In this document: in pieces, positions 5,351-8,187 of the stretch
How the letters are laid out: each line of letters opens with the position of its first letter
How positions within the stretch are numbered: the first letter of the stretch is position 1
Assembly (NCBI GenBank): GCA_903890595.1
Contig: CAITBU010000173.1
Coordinates: 1 to 8,187, forward strand
Source: an uncultured Holophagaceae bacterium
Lineage (GTDB): Bacteria > Acidobacteriota > Holophagae > Holophagales > Holophagaceae
Direction: 5' to 3'
DNA: 8,187 bases
Position numbers and translations under genes: made by a program
The notes under the pieces: generated by a model
Databases searched by the model: none
Seen by the model: only the letters and a program-made list of their open reading frames with translations
Told to the model about the DNA's origin: nothing

Positions 5351-6577
5351 ATGCACCCTCGCAACCTCCTCCCTGCCCTGGAAGGGGCCCTGACCGACAC
5401 CCCGGTGGTCTTCCTTGCCGGGGCCCGTCAAACAGGGAAAAGCACACTGGTCCAAGGGCTTGGAAGAGGATCTGACTATCGGACCTTTGACGACCTGAAC
5501 ACCCTCGCTGCTGCCCAAGCTGACCCAGTGGGCTTTATCCACAGCCTGGGTCACACCGCGATCCTCGACGAGATCCAGCGAATCCCTGAGCTTTTGCTGC
5601 CAATTAAGGCCAGCGTGGATCGAGACCGGCGGCCAGGACGCTTCATCCTCACGGGGTCAGCCAACGTGCTTGCCCTGCCAAAAGTAGCCGAGAGCTTGGC
5701 GGGGCGTATGGAGGTCCTGACCCTCTGGCCCCTGGCCCAGGCCGAGCGAGCGGCGGCACAGCCTGGCTTTGTGGATGCCTGCTTCCAGGGCCACCCCGAA
5801 CACCTCAAGGTTCCTGCCATGGAGCGCAACGACCTCCTGGAGAGGATTGCGGTAGGGGGCTACCCAGAGGTCGTTGCCCGCACCTCCTCCGGGGCCAGGA
5901 CACGCTGGTTTAACGCCTATCTCCAGACCCTCCTCCAACGGGATGTCCGCGACCTCTCAGCGATCGAAGGACTGGCCCTGCTGCCGCGACTGCTCAGCCT
6001 GGTCGCAGCCCGGACAGGCAGTCCCATGAACGTGGCGGACCTCGGCCGCACCCTCGGCCTGAGCCAAGTCACGCTGCGGCGCTACCTGATCCTTTTCGAG
6101 ACCCTCTTTCTCCTGGTACAGCTGCCGCCCTGGTTCGAGAACCTCGGCAAACGGCTGGCCAAGACTCCCAAGGTCTACTTCAACGACCCGGGTCTGCTGC
6201 TGCACCTCCTGGGAGCCGATCCCGAAGGGTTACATCACTCACCAGCCCTCGGGCCCATCGTCGAGTCCTTTGCGGTCATGGAGCTGATCAAGACGGCACC
6301 CTGGTCCAGAGCGCAGCCCAGCTTATTCCACTTGCGGACGAGCGCAGGCACCGAGGTGGACATCGTCCTCGAGGACCGGAGCCGCCGTATGGTTGGCGTA
6401 GAGGTGAAAGCATCTCAGACCGTGGGAGCCGCCGACTTCAACGGTCTGCGCATGATGAAGACCCTGGTGGGAGACCGCTTTTGCTGCGGAGTCGTGCTCT
6501 ACAGTGGCAAGGAAGTCCTACCCTTCGGCCCTGGGCTCTGGGCGCTGCCCCTGCAGGCACTCTGGGGCGAGGCCTGA
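5351..6577 (+). CDS. ATPase of the AAA_14/DUF4143 family with C-terminal PD-(D/E)XK-like region
   Basis: A 408-residue P-loop ATPase. Walker A is GARQTGKST at 24-32, Walker B is AILDEIQ at 70-76 (D73, E74), and a sensor-like FILTGSAN lies at 98-105. The DUF4143 half begins near 165 with IAVGGYPEVV, includes YLQTLLQRDVRDLSAI at ~190-205 and a winged-helix-like stretch (MNVADLGRTLGLSQVTLRRY) at ~226-245. The C terminus has ESFAVMEL (E305), then T-E335-V-D337 and GVE351-V-K353, the spacing of a PD-(D/E)XK nuclease-type core. Such proteins are widespread and scattered in bacteria and archaea, and their function is not established; links to mobile elements or defence have been suggested. The start has no evident Shine-Dalgarno, because the palindrome lies directly upstream. 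Codon use is less GC-biased than in the neighbours (AAA, CAA and CCA are common), suggesting transfer. Its end converges on the acyltransferase gene with 4 bases between. Confidence 0.92.
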   Translation: MHPRNLLPALEGALTDTPVVFLAGARQTGKSTLVQGLGRGSDYRTFDDLNTLAAAQADPVGFIHSLGHTAILDEIQRIPELLLPIKASVDRDRRPGRFILTGSANVLALPKVAESLAGRMEVLTLWPLAQAERAAAQPGFVDACFQGHPEHLKVPAMERNDLLERIAVGGYPEVVARTSSGARTRWFNAYLQTLLQRDVRDLSAIEGLALLPRLLSLVAARTGSPMNVADLGRTLGLSQVTLRRYLILFETLFLLVQLPPWFENLGKRLAKTPKVYFNDPGLLLHLLGADPEGLHHSPALGPIVESFAVMELIKTAPWSRAQPSLFHLRTSAGTEVDIVLEDRSRRMVGVEVKASQTVGAADFNGLRMMKTLVGDRFCCGVVLYSGKEVLPFGPGLWALPLQALWGEA

Positions 6578-6581
6578 GGCG

Positions 6582-7628
6582 TTAGCCCTTCCCCCAGCGC
6601 CCGATGGGCTCCTCGACCCAGCGATGCAGGGCGGCGGCGGCAACCAGGGCGAGGCCCAGGGCCAGGCTGAAGCCCAGGCGCCCGACAAAGTGCGGCTCCA
6701 CCAGCTTCATGGTGAAGGGGTGGATGAGGTAGAGCCCGTAGCTCCAGGCCCCCAGATGGGTGAGCACCCGGCCCACCGGGCCGGACTCGCCCGCCCGGGT
6801 GAAGGCCGCCAGGGCCACCAGCAGGGTCACGATGAGCAGGTAGCGGTAGCGGAGCCAGCCCGTGAGCGCCGTGAGGTGGTCAAAGAACTGCGGTGTGGGG
6901 CGCAGCAGCAGCCAGAGCAGGGGCAGGGCCAGGAGCAGGGCGACCTTGGGATCCAGCCGCAGGTCGGTGCGGGCGTGGAGCCCCGCCAGCAGGCCGCCCC
7001 AGGCCAGGAGGAAGAGCTGGTTGGGGCCCAGCACGTAGGTGTGGAACTGGTTCCAGCGTGGCTCTGCCATCACCCCATAGAGGGTGGAGGGCAGGCTCCA
7101 GGCCCAGAGACCCAGGGCCAGGGCCGCCAGAAACCAGAGGCCCCCCTTCTCCCGCAGCCAAGCCAGCGCCGGGTAGACGAAGTAGAGCAGGGACACCAGA
7201 CCCACGTACCAGCCGCCCGTGACCAGGGCGTGATTGGGATGGAACGCGCCGAAGGTGAGCGTGATGTTTTCCAGCAGGAAGCGGGGCGTCGGGTCCGGCC
7301 CCATGCCCAGGTGGAAGGCGATGTTGAGGGCGCAGGCCAGGTAGAACACCGGCGCCAAGCGCAGGAAGCGGCGAAGCCAGAAGCGCGGCACACCTTCGGC
7401 CTGGATCCGGGACCAGGAGGCGGTGCGGAAGAGCAGGAAGCCGCTCAGCACGAAGAAGGCCGAGACGCCGTAGTTGCCGAGCTTGGCGAAGGCCATGTTC
7501 TGGCCCGAACCCGACTGGGTCAGGTCGAACCAGACGCTCAGGTGGTACACCGCCACGCAGAGGGCCAGGATGCCCCGCAGGGGATCCAGCAGGCCCAGGC
7601 GACCGGCGGCCTTAGCGGTAGCGGACAT
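6582..7628 (-). CDS. Acyltransferase 3 (OafA/NodX/YiaH-type) membrane protein
   Basis: A 348-residue integral membrane acyltransferase, normal size for the single-domain family. These proteins transfer acyl groups (often acetyl from acetyl-CoA) to surface sugars such as O-antigen, exopolysaccharide or glycolipids. The key R-x10-H motif is R18 and H29 in DPLRGILALCVAVYHL. It is followed by GNYGVSAFFVLSGFLLFR (~51-68), RFWLRRFLRLAPVFYLA (~82-98), GGWYVGLVSLLYFVYPAL and the C-terminal SYGLYLIHPFTMKLVEPHF. About ten hydrophobic segments are readable. The ATG at 7628 lies inside the last codons of purM (17-base overlap), so translation is probably coupled to purM; the local ribosome site (GGAT) is weak. 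No glycan genes lie nearby, so the acceptor cannot be named. No terminator is seen after it. Confidence 0.92.
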   Translation of the reverse strand: MSATAKAAGRLGLLDPLRGILALCVAVYHLSVWFDLTQSGSGQNMAFAKLGNYGVSAFFVLSGFLLFRTASWSRIQAEGVPRFWLRRFLRLAPVFYLACALNIAFHLGMGPDPTPRFLLENITLTFGAFHPNHALVTGGWYVGLVSLLYFVYPALAWLREKGGLWFLAALALGLWAWSLPSTLYGVMAEPRWNQFHTYVLGPNQLFLLAWGGLLAGLHARTDLRLDPKVALLLALPLLWLLLRPTPQFFDHLTALTGWLRYRYLLIVTLLVALAAFTRAGESGPVGRVLTHLGAWSYGLYLIHPFTMKLVEPHFVGRLGFSLALGLALVAAAALHRWVEEPIGRWGKG

Positions 7629-8187
7629 GGCCCGATCCAGCGGTCAGGCGGCCCAGGAGCCAGGCGGGTTCCTCGCTCTCATGGAGCCGGTCCAGCACCC
7701 CGGCAGCCTGGTCGGGCTTCACCACCAGCACCATGCCCACCCCCAGGTTCAGCGCCTGGCGGGCATCGTCGAGGCCCAGGCCCCCCTGCTCCATGAGGAA
7801 GCGGAAGAGCACCGGAATCTCCCAGCTCTGGGTATCGATCTCGGCATCGAGCGTTTCAGGCAGGACGCGGGGGAGGTTGTCCGTGAGGCCGCCCCCGGTG
7901 ATGTGGGCCATGGCCACCAGCCGGCCATCCCGCACCAGCGGCAGCACCTGCGTCAGGTAGCTGCGGTGGATGGCCAGCAGAGCCTGGGCCACAGTCTGGT
8001 CCGTACCCGGCAGCAGGTCATCCACGCCGAGGCCTGCGACCTCGAAGCAGACCCGGCGGGCCAGGGAGTAGCCGTTGGTGTGCAGGCCCGAGCTGGGCAG
8101 GCCGATGAGCACATCGCCAGCAGCCATGGCGTCGAGGCGGGGCAGCAGCAGCGCCTCATCCACCACGCCAACGATGGTGCCCGCCAC
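7612..8187 (-). CDS. purM: Phosphoribosylformylglycinamidine cyclo-ligase (AIR synthase), C-terminal part
   Basis: It closes the imidazole ring of FGAM using ATP to give aminoimidazole ribotide, the fifth step of purine synthesis; it is cytoplasmic and normally dimeric. Only the C-terminal 191 residues are inside the window (E. coli PurM has 345), and the N terminus with the ATP-binding part lies beyond 8187. The first codon is GTG, but it is an internal Val rather than a start: homology begins mid-protein at the IVGVVDEA strand. Family blocks are GDVLIGLPSSGLHTNGYSLAR, VAMAHITGGGLTDNLPRVLP, QSWEIPVLFRFLMEQGG and LNLGVGMVLVV, ending WLLGRLTAGSGHVRYR. The frame is intact and the end is normal. 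Its stop overlaps the acyltransferase start, an unusual partner; purN is a commoner neighbour. Confidence 0.97.
   Translation of the reverse strand: MAGTIVGVVDEALLLPRLDAMAAGDVLIGLPSSGLHTNGYSLARRVCFEVAGLGVDDLLPGTDQTVAQALLAIHRSYLTQVLPLVRDGRLVAMAHITGGGLTDNLPRVLPETLDAEIDTQSWEIPVLFRFLMEQGGLGLDDARQALNLGVGMVLVVKPDQAAGVLDRLHESEEPAWLLGRLTAGSGHVRYR

Noticed and set aside
6504..7796. A 430-codon open frame on the plus strand rich in Gln, Gly, Ala and Glu.
   Set aside because: It lies antisense to the acyltransferase and purM genes, has a low-complexity composition typical of the opposite strand of GC-rich genes, and shows no domain.

Overview
This is a GC-rich, densely coded bacterial chromosome segment with eight protein genes, two of them cut by the window edges. 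Codon bias is strongly G/C-ending, and spacers are short or overlapping. The putative lipoprotein and the sensor-type PAS protein fit a Gram-negative-type, mostly aerobic or respiratory heterotroph. High-GC lineages such as Acidobacteriota (Holophagae) or the former Deltaproteobacteria are my impression only; no rRNA or other phylogenetic marker is present to settle this.

Left block (1-1862, minus strand): frr (ribosome recycling factor) reads into a TSUP/TauE-like membrane exporter 9 bases later. After a 68-base spacer comes the N-terminal part of a PAS-type sensory protein with a Cys/His-rich signature. It runs off the left edge. A small putative lipoprotein gene (1951-2361, plus) diverges from frr. 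It ends at a strong 12-bp-stem hairpin that also serves the convergent aceA.

Central block (2416-5298): aceA (isocitrate lyase, the first glyoxylate-bypass enzyme) is divergent from a full-length XRE/ScfR (RamB/PccR-type) regulator. This family is known to control acetate, propionate and glyoxylate metabolism. The 162-base divergent spacer is AT-rich and carries several GTCAA/TTGAC half-sites, including one perfect inverted repeat and one tandem repeat that overlaps a likely promoter of the regulator. The most coherent reading is a self-contained acetate or fatty-acid-responsive control unit for the glyoxylate bypass.

Right block (5299-8187): an ATPase of the AAA_14/DUF4143 type with a C-terminal PD-(D/E)XK-like signature follows the regulator. 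It is preceded by a 31-base near-perfect palindrome that reaches its start codon, and its codon use is less GC-biased, so it looks like an accessory acquisition. It converges, with only 4 bases between, on a minus-strand acyltransferase-3 membrane protein. The start of that gene overlaps the end of purM by 17 bases; purM is cut by the right edge.

I found no rRNA, tRNA, CRISPR array, insertion sequence or prophage. The window is mostly ordinary housekeeping and metabolic sequence. The two things most worth checking are the ScfR-aceA control region and the palindrome-led ATPase.
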